A stretch of 64,000 nucleotides of DNA from an uncultured Lachnospiraceae bacterium (GTDB lineage: Bacteria > Bacillota > Clostridia > Lachnospirales > Lachnospiraceae). Positions 17,830-26,800 of the stretch are shown piece by piece. Below the pieces are notes generated by a model. The model had not been told where the DNA came from, made no database searches, and worked only from the letters and a program-made list of their open reading frames with translations. The number at the start of each line of letters is the position of its first letter. The first letter of the stretch is position 1. The DNA lies in NCBI GenBank assembly GCA_947650155.1, contig CANSUS010000007.1:25637-89636 (forward strand). The letters are read 5' to 3'. The position numbers were made by a program, and so were the translations under genes.

Positions 17830-18573
17830 TTACAGGTTCAAAATATTTTGGCACTTTTGAAATGCTTCCTGTTTCATGTCGGTCGTAATGATTGTGGCGC
17901 TTTCAAAAGGTGCAAAGGTAACGCTGGAAATTTGATTAAACTTACTGCTGTCTGCCAGTACATAACATTCTCTGCAATTTTCCATAGATTTCTTTTTTAC
18001 CATAGCTTCTCTTAATTCCGGGGTGGAAAATCCTTTTTGTATACTGATGCCATTGGTTCCAAAAAAACCTTTTGTAAAATTATACTTCTCCAAAGTTTCG
18101 ACCGCCTCTTCCCCAACAATCGCTTCTGTTACTGCTTTGAACTCTCCTCCTAAAATGTAGACTTTACAGCCCTTTTCCGCCAGCCTTTTTGCATGGGTAA
18201 TTGCATTTGTAACGAGTATTGCCTGCTTCTCAGTTATATAGTCAATCATAAATTCCGTCGTCGTTCCTGCGTCAATATATACAAAATCACCCGGTTTTAT
18301 CAACCCTGCCGCGTATTTTGCAATGATCTCCTTCGCTTCCCTGTTTTGCTCTTTTCGATGGATTACTTCGTCGTCTATTGTACTGTAAGCTGCATTTTTC
18401 AAAATTGCACCTCCGTGTACCTTTGTAAGCTGTCCATTTGCATCAAGCGCAGTCAGGTCTCTTCTGATCGTAGATTCCGAAGTATTTAATTCTGCCATTA
18501 ACTGCTGTACTGTTACACTTCCTGTACGTTCCAGTATGGATAAAATCTTTGCAAATCTTTCTTCTGTGAGCAT
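17830..18573 (-). CDS. fruR: DeoR-family repressor of the fructose operon
   Basis: 247 aa. The N-terminal winged helix (about 1-57) contains the DeoR signature TVQQLMAELNTSESTIRRDL. The C-terminal DeoRC sensor domain (about 75-230) has the sugar-phosphate-binding IDAGTTTEFM and the late ADSSKFNQ motifs. The first gene of the operon, it has a GGAGG site before the ATG. It probably binds the 10-bp-phased repeats around its own promoter and is released by fructose-1-phosphate, as for known FruR proteins of Firmicutes; the ligand is inferred from context. Confidence 0.92.
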   Translation of the reverse strand: MLTEERFAKILSILERTGSVTVQQLMAELNTSESTIRRDLTALDANGQLTKVHGGAILKNAAYSTIDDEVIHRKEQNREAKEIIAKYAAGLIKPGDFVYIDAGTTTEFMIDYITEKQAILVTNAITHAKRLAEKGCKVYILGGEFKAVTEAIVGEEAVETLEKYNFTKGFFGTNGISIQKGFSTPELREAMVKKKSMENCRECYVLADSSKFNQISSVTFAPFESATIITTDMKQEAFQKCQNILNL

Positions 18574-18590
18574 TTATTACCTCCATTTCC

Positions 18591-18681
18591 GTTCAAATTC
18601 ATTCAAAACCGTTCATATCTTATAATTGCATTATAAAGTCATATTCGGTCAAAGTCAATCATTTTCATTCAAATTCATTCA
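18591..18681 (-). promoter_or_regulatory. FruR operator: repeats phased at 10 bp around the promoter
   Basis: Read on the minus strand, a GAAYGRWTTT-like decamer recurs at exact 10-base intervals. Upstream of and across the -35 there are GAATGAATTT, GAATGAAAAT, GATTGACTTT, GACCGAATAT, then GACTTTATAA. Downstream of the -10 there are GAACGGTTTT, GAATGAATTT, GAACGGAAAT. One repeat array includes the -35 hexamer; the second lies between start site and ribosome site. This is the natural target for the adjacent DeoR-type regulator. Confidence 0.7.
18630..18658 (-). promoter_or_regulatory. sigma-A promoter of the fru-pts operon
   Basis: Minus strand: -35 TTGACT (18658-18653), exact 17-base spacer, perfect -10 TATAAT (18635-18630). 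It lies about 57 bases before the fruR ATG and inside the phased repeats. Confidence 0.8.
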
Positions 18682-18718
18682 CAAAAATCCCATGTCAAAT
18701 TTGTGAAGAATCCATAAA

Positions 18719-18765
18719 AAAGGATGCCCTTTTATGAATTATAAATCCATAAAAGAGCATCCTTT
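18719..18765 (-). terminator. terminator of the GH43 transcription unit
   Basis: An 18-bp stem with one mismatch, AAAGGATGC-CTTTTATG against CATAAAAG-GCATCCTTT, followed on the minus strand by a run of T. It separates the GH43/small membrane protein unit from the fru operon promoter. Confidence 0.85.
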
Positions 18766-18793
18766 CCATACATACAACTAAATTTTTCAATCA

Positions 18794-19048
18794 TTAATGC
18801 CTTCTTCTGTAAATCAGCACCCCGATATATCCTATAGAAACAACCGCCATAATTACAAGAGAAATATTCACGATTTCTTCAAAAGTAACATGCCATACAT
18901 TCACCAGAAACAAAGACGCAAGCAGCAGCATCGCCATAGAATATATAAAAGCAATCGCTGTTACGACAAGCCAGGCAAGTATATCTTTTACAATATCAAC
19001 CGCATATTCTTTTCCGCTTCTACCTTCTGTTTTCATCCTTTTATTCAA
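18794..19048 (-). CDS. small two-helix membrane protein, unknown
   Basis: 84 aa from a TTG at 19048, which has GGGGTG about nine bases upstream; an ATG at 19036 (80 aa) has no properly spaced ribosome site. The reading frame overlaps the GH43 stop by eight bases and ends just before the terminator, so it is co-transcribed with the GH43 gene. The sequence has a charged N-terminus (to about residue 22) and two hydrophobic segments (about 25-52 and 60-80), ending in RRRH. I do not recognise the family. Its reality rests on position, hydrophobicity pattern and the lack of other genes before the terminator. Confidence 0.5.
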   Translation of the reverse strand: MNKRMKTEGRSGKEYAVDIVKDILAWLVVTAIAFIYSMAMLLLASLFLVNVWHVTFEEIVNISLVIMAVVSIGYIGVLIYRRRH

Positions 19049-20603
19049 AATATTTCACACCCCAGATACTTTCATTGGAACCTACTGCACTAAAGGTCAT
19101 TACAGGTGTTCCCGCTTCATCGTTCATTTCACAGAATACACCGCTGTACTCTTCTTCGTCAATAGTAATGTGTACATAATAACTGCCGTCTTTCACTTCC
19201 CAGGTTCCGGTTACACCATCGCCGTAAACATTTCCTTTTTTGGATAATACCAGTTTAAAAGGTTCCGCAATCTTAGCATCAATAGCCATTCCCTGATTAA
19301 TCACATAATATTCACCGACTACCTTTTCCTTTTCATAACCGGTCTCGGATACTGTCTCTCCATCCGCAGCGTAAGGCAGCATACACGGCCATCCTTCTTC
19401 ATTTAAAATAAACTGATGCACGCGAGGTTCATGATATTCCTGCCCGTTATCAAATCTGGTATGATAAACTACATATCTCTTTCCATCATCATCCACAAAA
19501 GCAGAATTATGTCCCGTTGCCATATACGCCATATTCAGACTGGGTAAAAAATAATTGCCGGATAATTTCAATCCAAAATAAGCATGATTGCCTTCTATAG
19601 AAGAACGCCCGCTCATATCCACATATTCCCCGTCCGGTTTATCAGAACGGAATACTCTGATCTGATAACCGCCTTCCCGTGTAAGAGCGCCATAAGATAC
19701 AAACAAATAATAATATCCGCTTGCCTTATCATATAAAATATAGGGAGCTTCTATCGATTTATGCCCGCCGCCAAGCAGTTTCTTTCCAAAATACGGATCT
19801 ACATTATTTGCCTCGTCCGCTTCAGGATGAATGACCAGCCCGGTCTGTTCATCTATTTCCAACAGGAAAATACCGCCGGACCAAGAGCCGTATACCATCC
19901 ACATTTTTCCGTTTTCGTCATAAAAAACTGTAGGATCGATGGCATTCGGACACTCATCAAAATTATATTCATTTCCTGGAGTTATGTAATGCTCTTTTGC
20001 ATACTCTTCACTCACATAATCAAGTACATCCGTCGCACTAAGAGATTCTTCATTAAAACCGGAATAGATCAGAGCGCCTTTCCAAGTATAAGGACCTTCC
20101 GCCTTTTCGGAAGTCGCATAACATAAGTTTGACGCGTTCCAGGTTGAAGAAGTACAAAAATACATATAATATAGTCCCTGCGCTTCATTATAAACGATAT
20201 CCGGCGCCCATACATGTCTGCCGCCATCGTCTGTAGGTATTACACTGTTTTTGCTGCCTGAATAGTCAAAGACACTCTCTGTTGCAAACAAATTGTCAAA
20301 AATCGGGTTGTTTGGCGTATAACCGTCTCCCACAACTTCCCAATTCCTTAAGTCTGTTGAAGAAGCTCCTGACATATGGGAACCGAAAATGTAATATGTT
20401 CCATCCGCCTTTATAATGGACGGATCATGTACACTGACCCCTGCTGAAATGTCGGCTGCAGCAATTCCATCGTAACTTACCGAAAAATCAGAATCTACCT
20501 TTTCAGAGAATAATTGATCTCTGTTCAAAAAAATACCTGTACCTACTGCGATTACAACAACCGCTGCCGCCACGCCAATAATAATCTTGTTTTTTTTCGC
20601 CAT
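19041..20603 (-). CDS. GH43-family endo-arabinanase-like hydrolase, membrane-anchored
   Basis: 520 aa from the ATG at 20603. Starts at 20630 or 20627 are also possible; none has a well-spaced ribosome site, and AAAGG lies 14 bases before 20603. An N-terminal signal-anchor (about residues 6-25) exports the protein. The five-bladed propeller of GH43 follows: base Asp60 in SVHDPSI, the second Asp in NAIDPTVF, and the acid Glu in SIEAPYILY. The C-terminal 100 residues form a lipocalin-like beta domain seen in extracellular arabinanases (AbnA type). It probably cuts internal 1,5-arabinan bonds, feeding the GH51 enzyme and sugar ABC system. It has its own promoter. Confidence 0.88.
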   Translation of the reverse strand: MAKKNKIIIGVAAAVVVIAVGTGIFLNRDQLFSEKVDSDFSVSYDGIAAADISAGVSVHDPSIIKADGTYYIFGSHMSGASSTDLRNWEVVGDGYTPNNPIFDNLFATESVFDYSGSKNSVIPTDDGGRHVWAPDIVYNEAQGLYYMYFCTSSTWNASNLCYATSEKAEGPYTWKGALIYSGFNEESLSATDVLDYVSEEYAKEHYITPGNEYNFDECPNAIDPTVFYDENGKMWMVYGSWSGGIFLLEIDEQTGLVIHPEADEANNVDPYFGKKLLGGGHKSIEAPYILYDKASGYYYLFVSYGALTREGGYQIRVFRSDKPDGEYVDMSGRSSIEGNHAYFGLKLSGNYFLPSLNMAYMATGHNSAFVDDDGKRYVVYHTRFDNGQEYHEPRVHQFILNEEGWPCMLPYAADGETVSETGYEKEKVVGEYYVINQGMAIDAKIAEPFKLVLSKKGNVYGDGVTGTWEVKDGSYYVHITIDEEEYSGVFCEMNDEAGTPVMTFSAVGSNESIWGVKYFE

Positions 20604-20704
20604 AATCAGTAACCATACCTTTCTCATCATTTAAGAAATTACAAATAATAATGCCTCTGAATACTCTCCTGCCCCCATAATGGAAAGTATATTCTATTAA
20701 TTCT

Positions 20705-20733
20705 AATATAGCAAAATTATCAGATATTTTCAA
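20705..20733 (-). promoter_or_regulatory. promoter of the GH43 gene
   Basis: Minus strand: -35 TTGAAA (20733-20728), 17-base spacer, -10 TATATT (20710-20705), about 75-100 bases before the candidate starts. It lies in the AT-rich gap after the CcdA-TlpA gene. Confidence 0.5.
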
Positions 20734-20777
20734 TTGAATTATTTATATTTTTGTAAATTATTTTATAATTATATATA

Positions 20778-22079
20778 TCATTTTCCTTCCATTGTCTGTT
20801 CAATAATGCTGAGCATCATTTCTTCATTTAGCTGCCCGCTGACATAACCAAATACATTACCATCCTTGTCAATCATAAAAGTAGTTGGAAGAGCATAAGC
20901 TCCATAATTCAAAAACTGCTCCCCCGTCAGATCCATTAACACCGGATAGGTATATCCGTTTTCCTCCAGAAAATCAGCAATACCTTCCTGTGTCGTCTCC
21001 CGTCCCTGACCAGGTCCTGCAATGCCTAAAATAACCAGGGAATCATCCCCATTATCCTGATAAGAATCATATATTTTTTGAATATCCGGCATTTCCGCAC
21101 GACAGGGAGGACACCATGTGGCCCAAAAATTCAGAAATACCGTCTTACCTTTATAGTCTGATAAAGTATGGCTGTTACCGTATTGATCTGTCAAAGTAAA
21201 ATCAATGGCCGGAATAACCGGCTTTGCAGCATCAGCGCTTTGATCTGTTTCCTGGCCGGCTTCTGTTTCGGTTCCCTCATTTTCTTCAATGGAAACTGTC
21301 TCTTCCGGTAAATCCTGAACAGAAGCGTTTTCTTTATTATCTGTTGATGAAACTCCTGATAAATACCCGGTTACGGAGTTCATCTTTCCTGTAAACATCA
21401 ATATTCCCATGACCAGCATTAAAACGCCGCCGATTTTAACCGTATATTTTACTATATGATTATGCTTCCTGAAAAAATCCAACAGAGAAGCAGTAAACAG
21501 TCCTACCGCTAAAAATGGCAGTACAAATCCTAATGTATATATTCCTATCAGTGCAATTCCCGCCGTCTGGGTGGATGCGGAGGAAACCATAATCAATACG
21601 CCTGCTAATGTAGGTCCCACACAAGGCGTCCATGCAAAGCTAAACGTAAAACCCATAATCAGTGCTGTGATCGGAGACATTGCCATAGCGTCCAGCCGGA
21701 CAGGAAGTCTGCGTTCTTTTCCCAATACAGAAGAGGATCCAAATACACCTAACTGATAAAGTCCGAAAAGAAAAACCAATATCCCTCCAATGCGGGCAAA
21801 CAGCAATTGATTATGATTAAAAAACTGCCCCAAAACGGTCATTCCCAATCCCAGAAGTAAAAATGCAAAACTGACTCCAAGCACAAAAAACAGTGTATTC
21901 ATCATCACCTTTCCACGCTTGTAGATAATTCTTCCATTTTCGTCTTTGCTGCCGGTTCCTCCTGACAAATATCCAATATAAAGTGGAAGAAGCGGCAGTA
22001 CGCATGGTGAAAAAAAGCTGATAATCCCCTGTAAAAATACTGTTATTACTGAAACATTCACATCTAAAGAAAAGTTCAT
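20778..22079 (-). CDS. CcdA-like electron transporter fused to a TlpA-type thioredoxin
   Basis: 433 aa fusion. Residues about 1-235 hold six membrane helices of the CcdA/DsbD-beta type with the first Cys in SFFSPCVLPLLPLYIGYL and the second in FAWTPCVGPTLAG. An acidic linker (about 240-285) leads to an extracellular thioredoxin domain (about 290-433) with the active site WATWCPPCRAEM. The membrane part carries electrons from cytoplasmic thioredoxin to the outside domain, which reduces disulphides or peroxides on exported proteins. It is the last gene after PilZ and HD-GYP genes, 22 bases from the latter. No cytochrome c genes are nearby, so a general thiol or oxidative-stress role is more likely. 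Confidence 0.93.
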   Translation of the reverse strand: MNFSLDVNVSVITVFLQGIISFFSPCVLPLLPLYIGYLSGGTGSKDENGRIIYKRGKVMMNTLFFVLGVSFAFLLLGLGMTVLGQFFNHNQLLFARIGGILVFLFGLYQLGVFGSSSVLGKERRLPVRLDAMAMSPITALIMGFTFSFAWTPCVGPTLAGVLIMVSSASTQTAGIALIGIYTLGFVLPFLAVGLFTASLLDFFRKHNHIVKYTVKIGGVLMLVMGILMFTGKMNSVTGYLSGVSSTDNKENASVQDLPEETVSIEENEGTETEAGQETDQSADAAKPVIPAIDFTLTDQYGNSHTLSDYKGKTVFLNFWATWCPPCRAEMPDIQKIYDSYQDNGDDSLVILGIAGPGQGRETTQEGIADFLEENGYTYPVLMDLTGEQFLNYGAYALPTTFMIDKDGNVFGYVSGQLNEEMMLSIIEQTMEGK

Positions 22080-22101
22080 TTTCTTTCTCCTTATAAACCT
22101 G

Positions 22102-23193
22102 TTAGTATGTAGAAATTAACTTTTCACAAAACCATCTTTCATCCGTCTGTTTAATAATCTTTCCGCTTTGAATGACCGGGTGCGCTATATCATTCGGAGG
22201 TATATATTTGATCGTACCGAAATTACCATTTGACATCAGAACTTTTTTATCTAAAAAATGCTCCCTCATATTCTTAATCAGCACCATAACAAGATCCATA
22301 TCCAATCCGTCATATTCCCCGTTATAAAAATTTTCCAATACATCAAAGGGCAGCTTTTCTTCTTTATAACAGCGTTTTGAAACCATAGCATCATAGATAT
22401 CTGAAACCGCAGTAATCTTGGCAAAGAGAGAGATTTCCCCTTCTTCTATCCCATCGGGATAACCGCTTCCGTCTATTTTTTCATGATGATGCCTTGCCGC
22501 AAATTTAACTCTTTCATCAAAATCAGTCCCCAGAAGTTCGTAGGAATAAAGAGGATGAGATCTTATAATCTGAAACTCCTCATCTGTTAACTTTCTGGGT
22601 GCATCCAATATTTCTACAGGAATTTTTGTTTTTCCAACATCATGTAAAAGCCCCGCCATTACCAATGTTCTGACATCCTCTTTGGGAAGTTTAAGCCACT
22701 CTCCCATCAGACCGTTTAAAAAAGCAACATTTAAAGAATGTCTCTGTAAATACTCATCCATTGGTCTTGGAAAATTAATACATTCAAAAATTACTGTCGG
22801 GTCAACGACTTCCAGCCTTTGTGAAATATCATGAATAACCGGTTCCACTTCTTCACTTTGTATTTTTTCTTCTGTGCTTGCTTTGTGAAGAACATAACCA
22901 ATATCTTTCTTTATCTCTGTATAACCAGTCTCATCTTCTGTCATTTTTTGATGAACTTCATGGGGAATCTTCCCTTTTGCCAGAATCTTATAATAACTTT
23001 CCTCATAGACCATAATATGTTTACTGTCAGAGTCAAATTTAAGAAGTCTTCCTAACTTCTTTTGTGTGATTTCTTCTCCGCTTGGAATCAAAAGAACATT
23101 CCCGTCATGATTATAAAGATCATCTGTTAATACTAAACCGTCCCATAGATATTCAACCGGCAGTTTTTTTAATTTTGCTTTTATTACCTGCAT
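22102..23193 (-). CDS. HD-GYP domain protein, putative cyclic-di-GMP phosphodiesterase
   Basis: 363 aa, cytoplasmic, no membrane helix. The N-terminal 130 residues are unrecognised. The HD-GYP domain (about 160-310) has HDVGKTKIP with the metal-binding HD pair, later ARHHHEKIDGSGYPDG (the GYP motif) and AVSDIYDAM. A short beta-like tail is seen after residue 315. The ribosome site is GAAGGG. It lies nine bases after a PilZ gene, so a c-di-GMP receptor and a probable c-di-GMP hydrolase are made from the same message. Activity is inferred from intact metal ligands. Confidence 0.9.
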   Translation of the reverse strand: MQVIKAKLKKLPVEYLWDGLVLTDDLYNHDGNVLLIPSGEEITQKKLGRLLKFDSDSKHIMVYEESYYKILAKGKIPHEVHQKMTEDETGYTEIKKDIGYVLHKASTEEKIQSEEVEPVIHDISQRLEVVDPTVIFECINFPRPMDEYLQRHSLNVAFLNGLMGEWLKLPKEDVRTLVMAGLLHDVGKTKIPVEILDAPRKLTDEEFQIIRSHPLYSYELLGTDFDERVKFAARHHHEKIDGSGYPDGIEEGEISLFAKITAVSDIYDAMVSKRCYKEEKLPFDVLENFYNGEYDGLDMDLVMVLIKNMREHFLDKKVLMSNGNFGTIKYIPPNDIAHPVIQSGKIIKQTDERWFCEKLISTY

Positions 23194-23202
23194 ACCCTTC
23201 CC

Positions 23203-23769
23203 CTATACCAAAACTGTTGCATTTACTTTACACCCATACTCTTCTGTTCTTATGGTACTATTTTGAATTCTTACCACTTCACATTTTAGTTCCATTGCTT
23301 TTTCTTCTACATCTAAAAGCAGTAAAAACTCATTTCCAATATGAAAACTTCCGACATCCGCCTGAAACAGAATACCATTAGAACTTATATTGATTGTTCT
23401 TACTTTCAGCGGCTTTTTTAAAGTGATATTCCAACCGTCAATCATAATACTGGGAATCATACCTGTCATGCTGATATTGTATCGGCACCGCCTTCTGTCT
23501 TCTTTCATCCGGCTTTTTCCTAATAGTATTTCTACTTCATTTGCAATCACTGTACCTCTGATAGAACCAACATACTCATACAAACTGTCACTTCCAAAAA
23601 TAAGCGCATATATTTTCTCATGTTCTCTCCTCTGTACGCTGGCGGCACTGATCCTGACTATATTATTAGAAGTGTCATATTCTAATATTTGTGTATCTGC
23701 AATTATTTTCTGGCTGTTCAGATTTTTAATAATAATTCTGCGATTTTTAAAATCTTTTTCAAAAACCAT
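23203..23769 (-). CDS. PilZ-domain protein, putative c-di-GMP receptor
   Basis: 188 aa from the ATG at 23769, chosen because GGAGG lies six bases before it; an in-frame ATG four codons upstream overlaps that ribosome site. An N-terminal YcgR-like beta domain (about 1-90) is followed by a PilZ domain with the RxxxR motif as RRRCR (about residue 92) and the [DN]xSxxG motif as NISSNG, the two elements that bind c-di-GMP. It is flanked by an Lhr helicase gene 41 bases upstream and an HD-GYP gene nine bases downstream. No flagellar genes are in view, so the output is unknown. Confidence 0.85.
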   Translation of the reverse strand: MVFEKDFKNRRIIIKNLNSQKIIADTQILEYDTSNNIVRISAASVQRREHEKIYALIFGSDSLYEYVGSIRGTVIANEVEILLGKSRMKEDRRRCRYNISMTGMIPSIMIDGWNITLKKPLKVRTINISSNGILFQADVGSFHIGNEFLLLLDVEEKAMELKCEVVRIQNSTIRTEEYGCKVNATVLV

Positions 23770-23810
23770 TTCTGCCTCCATTTGTATAGTTTTAACACAT
23801 CATGACAAAT

Positions 23811-26800
23811 TTATCGATATAAAACATAATCCTGCATTTCCTTTTGAAATCTCGCATGAACGAGCGCTTCCTTTGCAGTTTCCGGGTATTCTTTTACTAC
23901 AATACGTTTTACCGGAGAAAACAGTCTTCCTTCTTTAAAATCCTCTGCAAATAGTTTAAGACATTCCTTCTGTATTTTTTCTTCAAAAATGCGAAGAATC
24001 CTGCCCTGTCTTTCAAAAACCGCCACTGGAATACCTCCGAAAAAAGCAATTACATTACCCGGTATATTCATAAAACTTCTGCCTTCTTTATGCGGTAATA
24101 TTTTTCCCAGACATTGAACCGGGTCCACTGCACTTATCCAAACAAGTTTCTTTTCCGGTTTATTCAGCATCCGTATTATACTCGTATAATCTTTTCTTCT
24201 GATAAACTGTGCACCGGACATTCCTTCCACAAAATATCCTCTTCTGGCCTGACCTGTATATTCCCACACACGGAGAACGGATAATGCTTCCTGCCAGGAA
24301 ATCCCAAAAACAGATATTGTTTCTTTGCTGACAATCAGATAACAATCAAAGCATCTTTCCAGTTTTTCTTCTGTCGATTTTTCTCTGACTGGTCTTATTA
24401 CATCCCATCTTCCCGCATGTAATGCTTTCACTCTCATATTAACACGTTGCCTTGCAGCCGCTTTTTTTGTTTTTTCTTTTTGGAGCCATTGTCTGACCGG
24501 TACGAAACTATCTGCATATACCAATCCTTTTTCCAGTAAAGATAATAATGGTTCATACGGCGATTCTTCTCCTGACACTCCTCTTAACGCCTGCATAAAA
24601 CTGGCTCCGCGTTTTAAAAGAGCTTCATAAATAAGCTTTTCGTTTTCACCAAGCCCTTCTATCCTTTCACTTAAATCAGCATCCCAGTCAATTTCTTCCT
24701 GATAATCGAAACGCAGCGCTCCGTTTTCTTCCATTTTCCAAAAGAGCTCGCCTTCTGAAAGGTAGGCATCTAACATGGATTCCCGATAATTTTTTACACG
24801 CCCGGGAAGCAGAATCTGCTCCCAATATGCTGCCGGAAACGCCATACCTGCATATCGCTTTAATGTATTTTCCATACTCTCTTTTGAAGGTGCGCTCGAT
24901 TCCATACGGGAACATAATAAAGCCATATAATTTTCTGAAGGAGAAGTACTGATTTCTTCTCTGCGGTTTTTCAATGTTTTTATTCTTGCCATACGGTAGA
25001 CAGCTGCATGATAATATTTTTCATTCTGCTTTACTGCTTCTTTACGTTTGCATAATTCATTGAGTATTCCTTCAGAAACAGAAACAGACCACCCGTAACG
25101 TTCCGCTGTCTGTATTTTATCTGCCGCGCCTCTGTAACGAAGCATGCGCCTGACAATATGAAGCCTTTCTTTATCTCCACTATCCTTATTTTCCTCTACA
25201 GCCCCGGAATCCTTTAATGCTGCAGCATACTCTGCCTCCTGTTCGGCAGCAATCCAAAGTCCCTGTTCCAGATATACTACTCTGCCTCCTTTTGCCAGGT
25301 TTTCCAACCATTCTACAGGTATATCCAATTCTCCTGCTGCCAGATCACCTTCCGCCATTAAAAGAGAATGAAGTTGTTTTTCATCTTTTGGGAGTTTTTC
25401 TCTTTCCTGCAGTTGTGCAAGTTCATTGCTTCCCGGCTGTAAAAGTTCTTTTTCCTGTTTTAATGCTTCCTCAACTGCGTTATGAATCCCTCTTGGCGTA
25501 GGAGCATAATCATACATAACTGCCGCTTCCTGACTCCATTGCAGCGGAAGTGACATGGGAGAAGCCGTTTCAGTATAAACTTCTCTTATCTGTACTGCAC
25601 CGGAACAAATATCCTGTAAAAGTTCCAGAACTCCTTTAGAATCCCATAACTCCTGCATACATTCTCTCCTGGTTTCCCGAATCAGAGGATGCTCTTTTTC
25701 TCTTACAACCTGTTCCAACATTTCTGCACTCCGCAATCTCTGCATCCAAAGAGGCTGTCTGCCGTTTTTTCTGACGCCCATCATTAATGCCCGACCACTG
25801 TTATATCGGAATGCCATATTAAAAAGGGGTGTGGCTGGCAGCATAATTTCCAACTGCCTGATACAGGCGGCAGGATCGATTCTTTGCAAAATCCCTTCCG
25901 GCAAAGTTCCCGATCCGTAAGAATATAAAAGAAAACCATCCTCTTCATCCACGCTTCCGATTTCGATTCCCAGCTGTTCTCTTGCCGCCTGTGCAGCAAG
26001 GAGCGCTAAAGGTGCATTAATCCTTCTGCCAAATATGGAGTGTATCATTAATTGACTGTTTCCAGATGAATCTTTAAAATGTTCAATGATAATCGTCTTA
26101 TGATCCGGCAGACTTCCTGTAGCTTTAATCTGCCGTTCTAAATAATACGAAGAGATATTTACCGCCGCTTCGTCCAGTCCAAGTTCCTTCAAAGCATCCG
26201 ATAGTTTTCCGGACTCATAACTCTTCTGTAAAGAGCATAAAATGCGTCCAAAAGCTTCTCCTGTCCGTTTTCCTCTTCCTTTTATTTCTCCTTTCCAAAA
26301 AGGCAGTCTGGCGCCCTCTACCTGCGCCTGAGTCACAGTTACTGTATCACGGCTGATATTCACTATCCTCCATGCAAATGCACCTAAGATAAACCGATCT
26401 CCCTTTTGAGACTCATATACAAATTCTTCATCTACTTCGCCAAGTTTGATTCCCTCTTCTGTTCTCACATGATATAACCCTTTATCGGGAATCGTGCCTC
26501 CTGCAGAGATAGCAAGCATTCTGCTGTAACCGTCTCCTTCTACTCTTTCATGTATTCTATCATATAAGATCCTCGGACGTACAGGAATATCTTTATCATG
26601 TTCATAATCCCCTGCCAGCATATTTAATACTGATTTTACATCTTCTTTTGTAAGATTACGGAACGCCCATGCACGTGGCAGAATTTGCATAACTTCATCT
26701 AAATTATAACTTTTAAAAGCTACCATAGAAACCAGATGCTGTGCCAGCACATCCAAACACTCGGAAGGCGGATTTACGTGTTCCACTCCTCCCTCCCTTG

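Noticed and set aside
20503..20733. 76-aa minus-strand frame overlapping the GH43 start
   Set aside because: It lies in another frame over the GH43 promoter and signal anchor, and has no ribosome site or family likeness.
23390..23938. 182-aa plus-strand reading frame across pilZ and lhr
   Set aside because: Antisense to two supported genes; hydrophobic content results from AT-rich coding complement.
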